64,000 nucleotides of DNA from Arthrospira sp. PCC 9108 (GCA_016745315.1 CP066886.1:837501-901500), one strand, 5' to 3'; positions 1 through 9,178 are shown, counted from the stretch's first letter. The notes: generated from the letters alone by a model not told the origin. Made by a program: numbers and translations.

Positions 1-1
1 G

Positions 2-808
2 GTGGTTAAAATGGTGAGAGGTGTTAAAAATATCACGGCTAATATCAACGCTGCTAACTGGAGTAACGCCATAGAGTTATTTAACGGGACTACTTTAGAA
101 TCATTAATAACAGAAAGATATAAATATGATATCGGTATTTACAGCTATATATCATCGTTAAACGCTAGATGTTACACTCCCAGTATTGCACAATCACAAA
201 TCCCCAAAATTTACCCGGAAGATAGCTATTACCAACGGTGGGAAAAAAAACAGGAAGTGTTGCAGGAAGCGGTAGATTTACAAATATTTTATGGGAATAT
301 GGCAACAGAAAACGGGTTAAATTTAGGGATTGTCAAATTGCCATATTATGGAGGCATTCACACCGAAAACCTGTTAATTGAATTAATCACTAATCAAAAC
401 GAAGGTTTAGCAATTGATAGCAACTCAATAGTTAAAGCTAGGTGTTTAACTCAGTTACATAACAATGATTCTATTAATATTTTGGGCATGGCTGAATATC
501 AACTCGATACAGTTCCTCAAACCCCTACATTGACACAACCCGAAAATTTTGGGGTGACAATAGGCAATACCCCCACATTAGTTAGACCCTCAAATATTAA
601 TCGGTATAGGTTGCACTTACAAAACGTAGGTTCTGTAGGGGTATGGTTTTGTCACGGTGATATCAGTAACTGTGTACCTTATCAATGCCTATATTTACCT
701 CCTAACGCTGGGTGGGATGATGAACTAAAATCAACAGCTTCTATCTATGCTATAACTGAGGATAGCGTAACCAATATTGTTGGGTTAGAACAAACAATAA
801 ATTGGTAA
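2..808 (+). CDS. Phage structural protein (hypothetical), possibly 5' partial
   Basis: An open frame runs from the window edge to a TAA at 806-808. The visible start is GTG at 2 or ATG at 11, and the true start may lie upstream. I recognise no domain. The 268-residue product is rich in Asn, Thr and Tyr, has no signal peptide or membrane segment, and its C-terminal 100 residues look like a small beta-rich domain. It lies directly upstream of a small structural-type gene and a tail fibre gene on the same strand, so a baseplate or tail-tip role is inferred from position only. Confidence 0.6.
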   Translation: MVKMVRGVKNITANINAANWSNAIELFNGTTLESLITERYKYDIGIYSYISSLNARCYTPSIAQSQIPKIYPEDSYYQRWEKKQEVLQEAVDLQIFYGNMATENGLNLGIVKLPYYGGIHTENLLIELITNQNEGLAIDSNSIVKARCLTQLHNNDSINILGMAEYQLDTVPQTPTLTQPENFGVTIGNTPTLVRPSNINRYRLHLQNVGSVGVWFCHGDISNCVPYQCLYLPPNAGWDDELKSTASIYAITEDSVTNIVGLEQTINW

Positions 809-834
809 ATTTTACTTTGATTTAGGAGTTTATT

Positions 835-1182
835 ATGAGTTTCTCAGTTTATAGTTCTGTTGTCAATTTAGACACTCTAAATATGAGCAGTAAAATACCG
901 GGAACTCCCGAAACTACCGCGATAAGTTTGACTGCTAACACTATCACGGAAGTTGTGCCTATCAATGCTACCAGTAACGGTAGAACGGTGTTTGTAAAGA
1001 ATCGGTCAAATACCAATGTACATCTAATATTTGACCCTACAGGTGATAGCGTGTCAGACGCTGCATTTTCGGTTAAGCCAGGTGATACCATCTCAATAAC
1101 GTGGGGTAGAACTGAGTTACAGGCGATAGCAGAATCTAGCGCTAGTATCAGCGTTACAATTATCGAATATATCAATATGTAA
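835..1182 (+). CDS. Small putative virion/tail protein
   Basis: This encodes 115 aa. A good ribosome-binding site (TAGGAG, 7 nt before ATG) decides the start. The product is mostly short beta strands with Thr/Ser-rich turns and a motif resembling small phage neck or tail accessory beta-sandwiches (FVKNRSN...PGDTISI). No catalytic residues are evident. It is 26 bp downstream of the preceding gene and 66 bp upstream of the tail fibre gene, so all three are probably cotranscribed. Function is inferred from context; the family is not recognised. Confidence 0.6.
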   Translation: MSFSVYSSVVNLDTLNMSSKIPGTPETTAISLTANTITEVVPINATSNGRTVFVKNRSNTNVHLIFDPTGDSVSDAAFSVKPGDTISITWGRTELQAIAESSASISVTIIEYINM

Positions 1183-1248
1183 TCATCAAATGAATGGCTA
1201 GTATTAAGTTATTAGCCATTTATTTGATTACTCAATATAGAGGCAGTT

Positions 1249-3348
1249 ATGACTAATTTCAACATTTACTCTAGTAAGTTTGGGCAATCAACCGATGACT
1301 TGCCAGAAGGTGAAGTTAATCTGTATTTAACTAATGAACGGATACAAGCAGTTATTGACTCCAATACTAATTTAGTCAAATTAACTGAGTTAATTTGGAA
1401 TAATATTATTAATAAACCTGGCACTTTCCCCCCATCTACTCATTCCCATAGCTGGACTGAAATAACGTCCAAACCGTCTACGTTTACTCCATCAGAACAT
1501 ACACATACTATTGCTAATGTTACAGGACTTCAAAGTACATTAGACGGTAAAGAGCCTACTTTTACCAAAAGTACAGCATTTAACAAAAATTTTGGAACAA
1601 CTATTGGAACTGTTACAGAAGGTAACGATGTCAGATTATCAAATGCTAGAACACCAACTAGCCATACACATACCTTATCTCAAATAACAAATTCAGGTAA
1701 TGTTGCTGCCATTGATACAAATGGCAGTACATCTAACTATTTACGCGGCGATGGTGTTTGGGTAACACCTCCTAATACAACCTATTCTGCGGGAACTGGC
1801 TTAACTTTAGTAGGAACTGAGTTTAGAAACACCGCCCCAAACGTATCCACCAACCTCTCTACAAGCACTACAAGCAATACGTTAACCGTTAACAGTTCTG
1901 ACGGTACTAATGCTGTATTACCTGCTGCTACAACAACCGTTGCAGGTGTAATGTCGAACGCTGATAAGACAAAGCTGGATGGGATTGCGGCAGGCGCACA
2001 AGTAAATGTAGCAACTAATTTAGGAGTAACAGCAGGAACAACAGCAGGTCCTGTAGTTACATCATCAACAGGAACTAATGTTACTTTACCTACAGCTAGT
2101 GCAACTAATTCAGGGATAATTACAACTGGGAATCAGACATGGACAGGAGTTAAAACATTTAATTCATTAATTACCGGGTCAATAAGTGGAAACGCCGGAA
2201 CAGCAACAGCACTTCAAACTGCTAGAACAATTAATGGGACTTCGTTTAATGGTAGTGCCAATATAACAATAACTGCCAATACTCCTAATACATTAACAAA
2301 TGGTACGGGATTAACTGGAAATAATTTTAATGGGAGTACTGCCACAACATGGGCGGTTGCTTATGGCACTACAGCAAACACAGCCTGTCAAGGTAATGAT
2401 AGTAGATTATCTAACGCTAGGACTCCCACAACGCACACACATTCAAATATTACATTAACTGCAGGTGATGGTTGATCCGGAGGAGGAACTTTAGCAGCTA
2501 ATAGAACAATTAATGTAGATTCAACTGTAGTTAGAACTACAGGTAATCAAACTTTAACAGGAATTAAAACATTTAACATAACAAATAATCCAGTAACTTT
2601 TGCAACTAATGAAAGTTTTCCTGATGGAAATATGCTTATTGATTTTAATGTTTGGAGGGGGTTTGACATCCGCCGGATAGGCTCTAGTGCTGGTTCGGCA
2701 AATTTAGTACTAAATAGTAGAGTTGGAGGAAATAGCTGGGCGTTTTCTTATCAGGGGAATTATTCTATGCAATTAGAAGCAGATAATAATCCTAGAGTAT
2801 TTATATATCATGGTATTAATTTTCATCAAAGCGATGTTTGGCGAGGTGCTCCTGACAATAGATATTCAATACAATTATATAACGGGCAGACATATTTTAT
2901 AAAGAGCTCAACTCTTTCATCATCTGGAGTACATACTAGATTTAGAGTAGGAGGCACAAATGTATCTTATATTAACGATAATGGAGACTACGTTAAAGGT
3001 AGCTCTGATCTTAAATTCAAAACACTTTTATCAAAACCAACTCTAGGGTTAAGCGAAATTAACGCATTGACAGTCACGTGGTTTAAGTATAATGAACTTG
3101 CAGCATTTCATGGCTTTAATCCAAGTACAGAACAATTTGGTTTAATTGCTCAAGAAGTACAAAATATATATCCTAACGCAGTTGAAGTGATTAAAAATGA
3201 CCATACAGATAGTCCTGAAGTTGACGACAAAAAAATAGATTACTTAACAATCATGTATGATAAACTGATACCATTAGTGATTGCGGCAATTCAGGAATTA
3301 TCAGAAAAAATCGACAAATTGGAAAATATGCTAAACACTCAACAATAA
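1249..3348 (+). pseudogene. Tail fibre with Peptidase_S74 chaperone, frame broken by one TGA
   Basis: Two open stretches, 1249-2475 and 2632-3348, lie in the same frame. The DNA between them is also open apart from one TGA at 2473-2475, so the gene reads as a 699-codon protein if that codon is passed. Residues 1-400 carry repeated low-complexity fibre motifs (LSNARTPT.HTH twice, GTGLTL, NADKTKLDGIAAGAQ). The sequence after the stop (SGGGTLAANRTINVD) continues the same fibre pattern. The last 110 residues match the intramolecular chaperone domain of phage fibres: the Ser-Asp...Lys self-cleavage dyad region (SSDLKFKT), FGLIAQEVQ, DYLTI, and a C-terminal coiled coil. The TGA replaces what is usually Leu in the phrase GDGLxGGG. 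It could be an inactivating mutation, a sequencing error or readthrough. An AGAGGC site precedes the ATG. Confidence 0.8.
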
Positions 3349-3359
3349 ATTAACAGATA

Positions 3360-3716
3360 ATGCCTAATGCACTTGATATATCAGAGGGTAATTGGTTTAA
3401 GGTTTATGAACTTAATTTCAGGATAGAAGATGATAGTACCCTACACGGTACTAAAAAATTACCTGACATTTCTGGCAGTAAATTTGTTAGGATATTATTT
3501 GACGCTGACAGTGTACCCGTGTACTGGAAAATGGCAGGGTGGTTAAAATTTTACACATACAATGATGTGAAGCAGAATATGATGGTTAAACGTGAAATTA
3601 TATGGCTTAATGAATATCAAATAATTGAATCACCGCCGTACAGCAATTTTTACGCTTCATTTTCTCCACTAGAAAGGATTAAATGGTTTACACTTCATTT
3701 TTGGAAATTAATATAA
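3360..3716 (+). CDS. Hypothetical phage protein, 118 aa
   Basis: The ATG lies 11 bp after the tail fibre stop, and the gene ends directly against the next ATG at 3717. The product is soluble and aromatic-rich (several Trp and Tyr), with no recognised domain, signal peptide or membrane helix. AT-rich base use matches the neighbouring phage genes. A tail-fibre assembly or accessory role is possible, but only from its place immediately after the fibre gene. Confidence 0.55.
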   Translation: MPNALDISEGNWFKVYELNFRIEDDSTLHGTKKLPDISGSKFVRILFDADSVPVYWKMAGWLKFYTYNDVKQNMMVKREIIWLNEYQIIESPPYSNFYASFSPLERIKWFTLHFWKLI

Positions 3717-3971
3717 ATGAACTTAATAATAGTTGAATTAGGGTTAATTATTGTCGCGATTATTATCAGTATGTTCATTACGCATACAGGAAACCTAATT
3801 ATTGAGAATAGGTTAGACGGTATCCAAAATAGCCTAAATTATTTGATTAGATATGTTAATGATTTTATGCCATCAACAGTTTGTAAAAAACAGTTAGAAG
3901 ATAAAAAGCAATCACCCCCTCTTCCAATTAACAGAGATGATATTGATGATGATGGTTGGAGAAAACCCTAA
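3717..3971 (+). CDS. Small single-pass membrane protein, end of phage operon
   Basis: This encodes 84 aa. Residues 2-25 form one strongly hydrophobic helix (VELGLIIVAIIISMFI). An amphipathic stretch follows, and the tail is charged and Asp-rich (DDIDDDGW). The start abuts the stop of the preceding gene, suggesting translational coupling. Size, topology and position after the tail genes resemble phage lysis accessories (holin or spanin-like), but no family signature is visible. A terminator-like hairpin follows at 4010. Confidence 0.5.
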   Translation: MNLIIVELGLIIVAIIISMFITHTGNLIIENRLDGIQNSLNYLIRYVNDFMPSTVCKKQLEDKKQSPPLPINRDDIDDDGWRKP

Positions 3972-4009
3972 GCCCTAACACCTAACAGCTACCCCAATAA
4001 CTTAAATGG

Positions 4010-4052
4010 CCCCCTCTGGTTTCTGACTGTAGGGGGTGTCTATGTATTTTTT
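4010..4052 (+). terminator. Putative rho-independent terminator of phage operon
   Basis: CCCCCT (4010-4015) can pair with AGGGGG (4031-4036). A T-rich tail with TTTTTT follows at 4047-4052. It lies about 40 bp after the last phage-module gene. The loop of about 15 nt is long and the T-run starts several bases after the stem, so confidence is moderate. Confidence 0.45.
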
Positions 4053-4601
4053 GCCAGTAGGCTATTGCAATAGGCTATTGGAAGTTTATATGAATGCTTG
4101 CCTCTAATTTACCCACAATAAACACCCTAAGCCAAAACCTTAACCCGTCTATTAGGGGTAATCATCCCAGGCGGAACCCAGTACCCCTATAAATTGGAGA
4201 CTTGTCTAGCGGTATGTAGGTATCGGTTTCGATGGGGAATCAATTCTCTAGGATTATGTAGGTATCAGCGAGAGATGACGAAACAAGTCACCAGTTGAAA
4301 AGTTGTTTAGGGGTATCGCTTCAGTATGTCATAGCCAGGTTAGTCGTGATTATGCGATCGCATTTTGTTGGTAGCGAGTAGGCTCCTCAATATTTCACCA
4401 ATAATCTGACTCCCATAGATAACCGGATAGGCAGCCTGATATCGTTGTACATTGATAACCTAGTGGGTTCCCCCTACGGCTACCTACAGCTATCATGTTG
4501 ACTTTGAGCCATAGATAAATCCCACTGCGATCGCACTCATTACCGTCCTATTATTAGCACTGGTAGCTTTAGGCAATACCCTGCAAAATTGAACCCATAC
4601 C

Positions 4602-4762
4602 CTCCCCCTAACCGGAACAGACATATTAGGGGAACTGACCGTTGCGATAGCAGTCAACAGTGACGCTAGGAACCGCTAGGCTTGCTGTTGACTGCTATCG
4701 CTAGGGAAGTACCCTATTGGTTGTCTGGTTAGGGGGAGATATAGGTATTTGACAGTTCCCCT
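4602..4762. repeat. Nested inverted repeats in non-coding DNA
   Basis: Three paired arms fit within 160 bp: a 12-bp arm at 4602-4613 with 4727-4738; a perfect 17-bp arm at 4644-4660 with 4685-4701 (GCGATAGCAGTCAACAG); and a 10-bp arm at 4628-4637 with 4753-4762. The first two are nested. The third crosses the outer pair, so they cannot all form one simple hairpin. The 24-bp loop of the 17-bp stem has a direct repeat CGCTAGG. Possible roles are a replication or packaging signal, a recombination site or a structured RNA; none can be assigned. Confidence 0.6.
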
Positions 4763-4931
4763 AGGTTATGCTAGTTGACTGAGTAATCAACCTATTGACA
4801 GAATTATTTTCCTGTGCTAGGACTAGGTTATGAGTAACATTTGAGTAATTCAATAGGATATAGGGGTTGAGTAATAACCCGCTATCGCTGTCAGGATAAG
4901 GGTTTATAGTTAACGCTACCCGACGCTGGAG

Positions 4932-5901
<970 letters not shown>

Positions 5902-5912
<11 letters not shown>

Positions 5913-6213
5913 GAGGATGCCAGAAGGTTATGGCGCGTTGCCCGCTGACCTGAAGCAGCGGATGCGAGCGGCTCAGGTGCGGGCGGATCTGGCGGTTAAC
6001 CGAGAGTTGGTTTTGTTGTATTGGCAAATTGGGCGGGAAATTTTAGCACGGCAGGCTCAGGAGGGCTGGGGCGCAAAGGTGATTACTCCCCTTCTTGCCC
6101 GGTATCAGCAGGAGTTACCGCAGGAGTTGCGGGCGGTTTTGCCCAGTGTGGCGCAGTTGGAGATGGCGTTAAATGAAATTACAGAAGTTGGCGGAGGGGC
6201 GAATGATGAGTGA
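5902..6213 (+). pseudogene. DUF1016 (YhcG-type) nuclease, internally deleted
   Basis: The 103-aa frame overlaps the end of hsdM by 11 bp, as in many type I loci. Residues 14-65 match the DUF1016 N-terminal domain (LLYWQIGREILARQ.QEGWGAKVI). Residues 66-95 (QELPQELRAVLPSVAQLE) resemble the extreme C-terminus of the same family. The central PD-(D/E)XK nuclease region, normally about 200 residues, is absent, so this looks like an in-frame internal deletion. Nuclease function is not expected. The start is the ATG at 5902. Confidence 0.6.
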
Positions 6214-6517
6214 CCTAAAAGAAAAACCCAATCTTAATTTACTACGACAAAAACGTGAGGACATTCTCGCTATTGCTCAAAAACACGGAGCAAAGAATGT
6301 AAGGATTTTTGGCTCTGTGGCGCGAGGTGAGGCTGATGAGGATAGTGATATTGATTTCTTGATTGACTACGACCTAGAAAAAATTACCCCTTGGTTTCCT
6401 GCGGGTTTATTGCTCGATTTGGAGAATTTACTCCAGCGTAAGGTGGATGTGGCTACGGTGGATATGCTGAAAGCCCGCATTAAGGATCGAGTTTTAAGTG
6501 AGGCGATCGCTTTATGA
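6203..6517 (+). CDS. mntA: MNT-domain nucleotidyltransferase (MntA-type antitoxin)
   Basis: This is a minimal nucleotidyltransferase of the HEPN/MNT toxin-antitoxin type. The fold is marked by GSVARGEADEDSDIDFLID with the Asp-x-Asp metal site, followed by LLDLENLLQRKVDV and a C-terminal helix typical of the family. I chose the ATG at 6203 over 6173 because the alignable protein begins there; 6206 is also possible. In characterised MntA/HepT pairs, MntA adenylylates and silences the HEPN RNase. The stop overlaps the ATG of the HEPN gene by 4 bp, the usual coupled order. The antitoxin frame is intact while its toxin partner is broken. Confidence 0.85.
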   Translation: MMSDLKEKPNLNLLRQKREDILAIAQKHGAKNVRIFGSVARGEADEDSDIDFLIDYDLEKITPWFPAGLLLDLENLLQRKVDVATVDMLKARIKDRVLSEAIAL

Positions 6518-6864
6518 GAAAACCAGAGGAGCGCTTACAGGATATTTTAGATGCTATTGAGGCGATCGAGCGATATGTAAGCCAAGGGAGGAGTGCTTTT
6601 GAGGATCAAGAATTAGTTCAAGTTTGGATTGTTCATCATTGACAAATTATTGGAGAAGCAGCCAATGATCTACCGCATGAGTTAACTGATATGTATCCAC
6701 AAGTTCCTTGGGTACAAATTATGGCATTCAGAAATATTATTGTTCATGAGTATTTCCGCTTGTCTTTGAATTTGGTTTAGTCAATTGTTGTTCATGATTT
6801 ACCGAGGCTAAAATTTCAGGTTATTCAAATATTGTCAGAAGTTGGTGTAGGGGGCGATCTCTGA
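6514..6864 (+). pseudogene. hepT: HEPN toxin (HepT/DUF86) with two in-frame stops
   Basis: One frame reads as a 116-residue HEPN RNase of normal length except for TGA at 6640-6642 and TAG at 6778-6780. The parts match HepT: an N-terminal helix (DILDAIEAIERYV), QIIGEAAN, then the catalytic R-x4-6-H motif in FRNIIVHEYF, and a C-terminal LSEVG. The first stop falls where the family has Leu (HHLQIIGEA), the second where it has Trp (LVW). It starts at ATG 6514, overlapping mntA. Loss of the toxin removes the need for mntA. The 3' 27 bp belong to a 67-bp repeat found again at 7821. Confidence 0.85.
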
Positions 6865-6904
6865 GTGAATGAAAAGCACAAAATCTGTATTTTGACGCTA
6901 GGAT
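6838..6904 (+). repeat. 67-bp dispersed repeat, copy 1
   Basis: A segment spanning the 3' end of hepT and the following spacer aligns without gaps to 7821-7887, with two mismatches by eye. It contains the core ATGAAAAGCACAAAATCTG. A related, more diverged copy is at 9178. It suggests that recombination or gene shuffling moved gene ends within this island. Confidence 0.75.
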
Positions 6905-6980
6905 GGCTCATGATTTAGAGGAGGTAGATATTGTTGCATATTTGGGAATGTTTGCATTTAGTTTATTGGTGGAGGGTTAA
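6897..6980 (+). pseudogene. Short antitoxin-like remnant (DUF433-like tail), copy 1
   Basis: A short frame reads MAHDLEEVDIVAYLGMF and then runs to a TAA at 6978-6980. The phrase recalls the C-terminus of DUF433-type antitoxins (DLxxxDIxAxLAYA) and recurs at 7241-7309. Only a fragment is left, so assignment is tentative. Confidence 0.3.
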
Positions 6981-6982
6981 TC

Positions 6983-7231
6983 ATGTTAAAAGCAGTAGAA
7001 GCCATTATTGAACCAGACGGAACGATTCGCACTTTGGAGCCTTTGCGAGTTGAGGTGGCGACAAGGGCGATCGTGACGGTGCTTGCCCCTCTACCTACCA
7101 ATGGGGCAGGGAACGGAGCCAAAATTCTGGCATTGTTACAATCACCTCGATTGGCAAACCGTCCTGTAGCTGACCCTTTGGAAGTGGCAAAACGGATTGA
7201 GAATTTACGCAATGACTGGGAGCGAGAATGA
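6983..7231 (+). CDS. Small AF2212-like putative antitoxin
   Basis: This encodes 82 aa. The N-terminal beta-rich part (VEAIIEPDGTIRTLEPL, then ATRAIVTVL) resembles the AF2212/DUF104-type antitoxin fold common in cyanobacterial toxin-antitoxin loci. The C-terminal half is a charged helix. A GGAGGG site (6970-6975) lies 7 nt before the ATG. The toxin expected downstream (usually a PIN protein) is absent; only a short remnant follows. It is probably an orphan antitoxin. Confidence 0.55.
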   Translation: MLKAVEAIIEPDGTIRTLEPLRVEVATRAIVTVLAPLPTNGAGNGAKILALLQSPRLANRPVADPLEVAKRIENLRNDWERE

Positions 7232-7240
7232 AAGACGCAT

Positions 7241-7309
7241 TCAGAAATTCTGGCAGATTATGATGATTTAGAGGAGGCGGATATTTTAGCGGATCTGGGA
7301 ATGTTTTAA
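7241..7309 (+). pseudogene. Short antitoxin-like remnant, copy 2
   Basis: An open 22-codon stretch (SEILADYDDLEEADILADLG) ends in TAA and is closely similar to the remnant at 6897. It resembles the last part of a DUF433-type antitoxin. It has no start codon in frame after the preceding gene, so it is a fragment. Confidence 0.3.
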
Positions 7310-7332
7310 ATTAATATACAGAGGATGAAACC

Positions 7333-7563
7333 ATGTTTATGCAAGAACTAAAGCTCGAACTACCGTTTGAATTTTCGCCAGATGAAGTGAAACTACTACT
7401 GGCAATCAAGCTTTATGAGGTGGGCAGGCTTTCGATTGGACAAGCGGCAAAGGTGGCGGGTTATTCCCAACGACCATTTATGGAGATTTTGGGACATTAT
7501 CATGTGCCTGTCTTTGCCTATTCTCCTGATGATTTAGCCGCAGAGGTTGACTTATTGTCATGA
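7333..7563 (+). CDS. UPF0175 family antitoxin
   Basis: This 76-aa protein has the UPF0175 signature: a helix with SPDEVKLLLAIKLYEVGRLS, then GQAAKVAGYSQRPFMEILG, and a PVFAYSPDDL tail. The family acts as antitoxin to the PIN-like DUF3368 toxin, and the stop overlaps the ATG of such a gene at 7560 by 4 bp. The start ATG follows GAGGATGAAACC. The antitoxin looks intact while its toxin is truncated. Confidence 0.8.
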   Translation: MFMQELKLELPFEFSPDEVKLLLAIKLYEVGRLSIGQAAKVAGYSQRPFMEILGHYHVPVFAYSPDDLAAEVDLLS

Positions 7564-7847
7564 GTCAAAATCTGGGTCGATTGATTGTGGATGATCTGCA
7601 AGCTCGGAAAGTGGCTCAACGCTTGGCGGTGAAAATCACAGGAACTATGGGAATTTTAATTATAGCGAAGAACAGGGGAATGATTGATTCGGTTAAGGGG
7701 GTGATTGACTCTTTAGAATCGGTTGGGTTTTATGTGAGCGAAGCTCTGAAAGCCCAAGCGTTGAAGTTGGCGGGTGATGATGAGTCGATGACTGGAACGG
7801 TTAACAGCACTGATTCAGGAGAAGTTGGTGGAGGGGGCGATCGCTGA
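7560..7847 (+). pseudogene. DUF3368 PIN-like toxin, N-terminal half deleted
   Basis: The 95-aa frame matches only the C-terminal half of DUF3368 toxins: DDLQARKVAQRLAVKITGT, then GILIIAKNRGMIDSV, then SEALKAQALKLAGD. The usual start (around VSDTSPI), which carries the first catalytic acidic residues of the PIN fold, is replaced by MSQNLGRL joined directly to the middle. This looks like an in-frame internal deletion of about 75 codons. The last 27 bp lie in the 67-bp repeat shared with the end of hepT. Probably inactive. Confidence 0.7.
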
Positions 7848-7946
7848 GTGAATGAAAAGCACAAAATCTGTATTTTGACGCTAGGATCGCTGGGGTGGCG
7901 GGTTCTCTCGCTGTAAGTGTATTTTATGATTTATTAAAGGTGGCGA
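7821..7946 (+). repeat. 67-bp dispersed repeat, copy 2, extended
   Basis: Bases 7821-7887 match 6838-6904. The following 60 bp (GGCGGGTTCTCTCGCTGTAA..., TATTTTATGATTTATTAAAGG) match the spacer before hsdS at 9230-9298. This links the spacers upstream of hicA and hsdS and points to a common source of the intergenic DNA. Confidence 0.7.
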
Positions 7947-7972
7947 GCGGCAATGCCGACGCTGTGCAAACG

Positions 7973-8942
7973 ATGCCTAAAAAGATTGGGGAGTTAAAGG
8001 CTATGCTTAGAAAAGCGGCGAAACGTTCAGGCACGCGCATAGGGTTGCAATACCCGAAATAACTGCCCGGTGGGACTTCCACCCCTTGGTGGAATATAGG
8101 GAGTCGCTTCCCTGACCATCCCATAACTGTTTATATCTCCCGACGCTTAGAGAAATCTAAGCAAGGCAGGGGACTCAAGGTCAAGACAGAACGCTTGAAC
8201 GGTGGGAGTTGTGACCCACCTAGTATAGCATGAAGTTGAGAGTAACGGCGATAGCCACCCCCAGTTTTGGGAATCATAACCCCAGGATTGAAGCGGGGAA
8301 CGGAAGGCCTGAAGTAGAACCTACTACCATATGCGACCACTGCCAACCATCCATGACTAAGGAAATCTGAATGTTCCGACTTGAACCACCGTCATAAGAA
8401 GGTAGCGAAACAGGTTGACACGCTGCGCTCAAAAGAGCAAGGGGAAAAGTAGGGGTTTCTCTTTACTACCTACACAGACCTTTAAAATTACCCCGGTGGA
8501 CAGGACAAGTCTAAAGATGGAATGCCCGTATAAACGGAACGTTTAAACCCCTTTTAGGCTCTCGGCAGGATGTACCTGCACAGTAGTGAAAAGTGTAAGC
8601 GTATACCTTTAAGGGGAAAGGATGTGGCTGAAAGCTAATGCCTAACTGTAATGGTTAGGATATGCCCACTAGCCACGGTGTGGATATAGAGACCGCGACA
8701 ATTAAGAGTTTTATGACGAGTGCGAGTTTAAAGACTACGAGGTTGTATATAGCTCCTAAAGTTGAGGTTACAAAGCGGGGGGTCGTAGCCCTGTTCCTAC
8801 TGACAAATAGGGTATCTACATCAGGAGCCGTGTGCTGGGAAACTCGCAAGCACGGTTTTCAATTGGAGTTGGGGAAGGTGACTTCTCTTTCGACCATAAC
8901 GGTGCGGCACTCCAAATACTTAAAGATAAGGAGCAAGGTTAA
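7973..8942 (+). pseudogene. hicA: hicA toxin gene split by a group II intron and internally deleted
   Basis: Before the intron, ATG 7973 begins MPKKIGELKAMLRKA, the typical N-terminus of the small HicA mRNA interferase (dsRBD-like fold). After the intron, AALQILKDKEQG and a TAA at 8940-8942 give a typical HicA C-terminus, and the stop overlaps the hicB ATG. Only about 27 of roughly 75 codons remain, so the middle, including the catalytic His region, is missing as well as interrupted. Even perfect splicing would not restore the toxin. Identification rests on the two short ends and on hicB next door. Confidence 0.65.
8017..8900 (+). mobile_element. ORF-less group II intron (intron 1) inserted in hicA
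   Basis: About 885 bp are nearly identical to intron 7 at 17267-18150. The 5' end reads GGCGAAACG rather than the expected GTGCGAAACG, so the boundary is uncertain by a few bases. Domain V is at about 8825-8858 (GAGCCGTGTG, GAAA tetraloop, CACGGTT). Domain VI and the 3' end (CGACCATAAC) are at 8863-8900. No reverse transcriptase is present, so mobility would need a protein supplied in trans. Small frames inside it are not genes. Confidence 0.85.
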
Positions 8943-9178
8943 TGATCCCATCTAAATATCGCATCAATATCATCTGGTCTGAAGAAGATAGTTGTTATCT
9001 GGTGGAACTGCCGGAGTTTGCCACGCCAATACAGCGCTATTTTACCCACGGGGACACCTACGAGGAGGCACTGACTAACGCCCAGGAGGTCTTGGAGTTG
9101 TTACTCGAAAGCTACAGGACAGAGGGAAAGGATCTACCAGAGCCGCAGGTGTTACAAGTTGCTGGGGGAATGGATTAG
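8942..9178 (+). CDS. hicB: HicB family antitoxin
   Basis: This 78-aa protein has the partially degraded RNase H-like fold of HicB: YRINIIWSEEDSCYLVELPE, then THGDTYEEALTNAQEVLELLLE, and a short C-terminus ending PEPQVLQVAGG. It lacks a C-terminal DNA-binding domain, like many short HicB proteins. It normally binds and neutralises HicA. The ATG shares one base with the hicA stop. The antitoxin is intact although hicA is destroyed. Confidence 0.85.
   Translation: MIPSKYRINIIWSEEDSCYLVELPEFATPIQRYFTHGDTYEEALTNAQEVLELLLESYRTEGKDLPEPQVLQVAGGMD

Larger units (their letters stand above)
3972..4919. other. Non-coding spacer between phage module and hsdM remnant
   Basis: About 950 bp have no convincing gene on either strand; an 86-codon minus-strand frame at 4761-5021 runs into the hsdM remnant and looks spurious. 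The spacer holds a terminator-like hairpin (4010-4052), a near-direct repeat of GTAGGTATC (around 4215 and 4259), and a dense set of inverted repeats at 4602-4762. Base composition switches abruptly from AT-rich to GC-rich near 4920, where the hsdM remnant begins, so this is probably a recombination junction. Confidence 0.6.

Noticed and set aside
849..1175. 108-aa minus-strand frame opposite the small virion-type gene
   Set aside because: It mirrors the plus-strand gene, which has a good ribosome-binding site and fits the operon; the minus product has no recognisable motif.
2473..2475. TGA recoded as tryptophan (alternative code phage)
   Set aside because: TGG is used for Trp throughout the phage genes, other genes use TGA or TAA as stops normally, and the position is usually Leu.
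8131..8955. Several 60-97 aa frames within intron 1 (and repeats of them in the other introns)
   Set aside because: They fall in structured intron RNA, recur in every copy with different frames, and have no protein signature.
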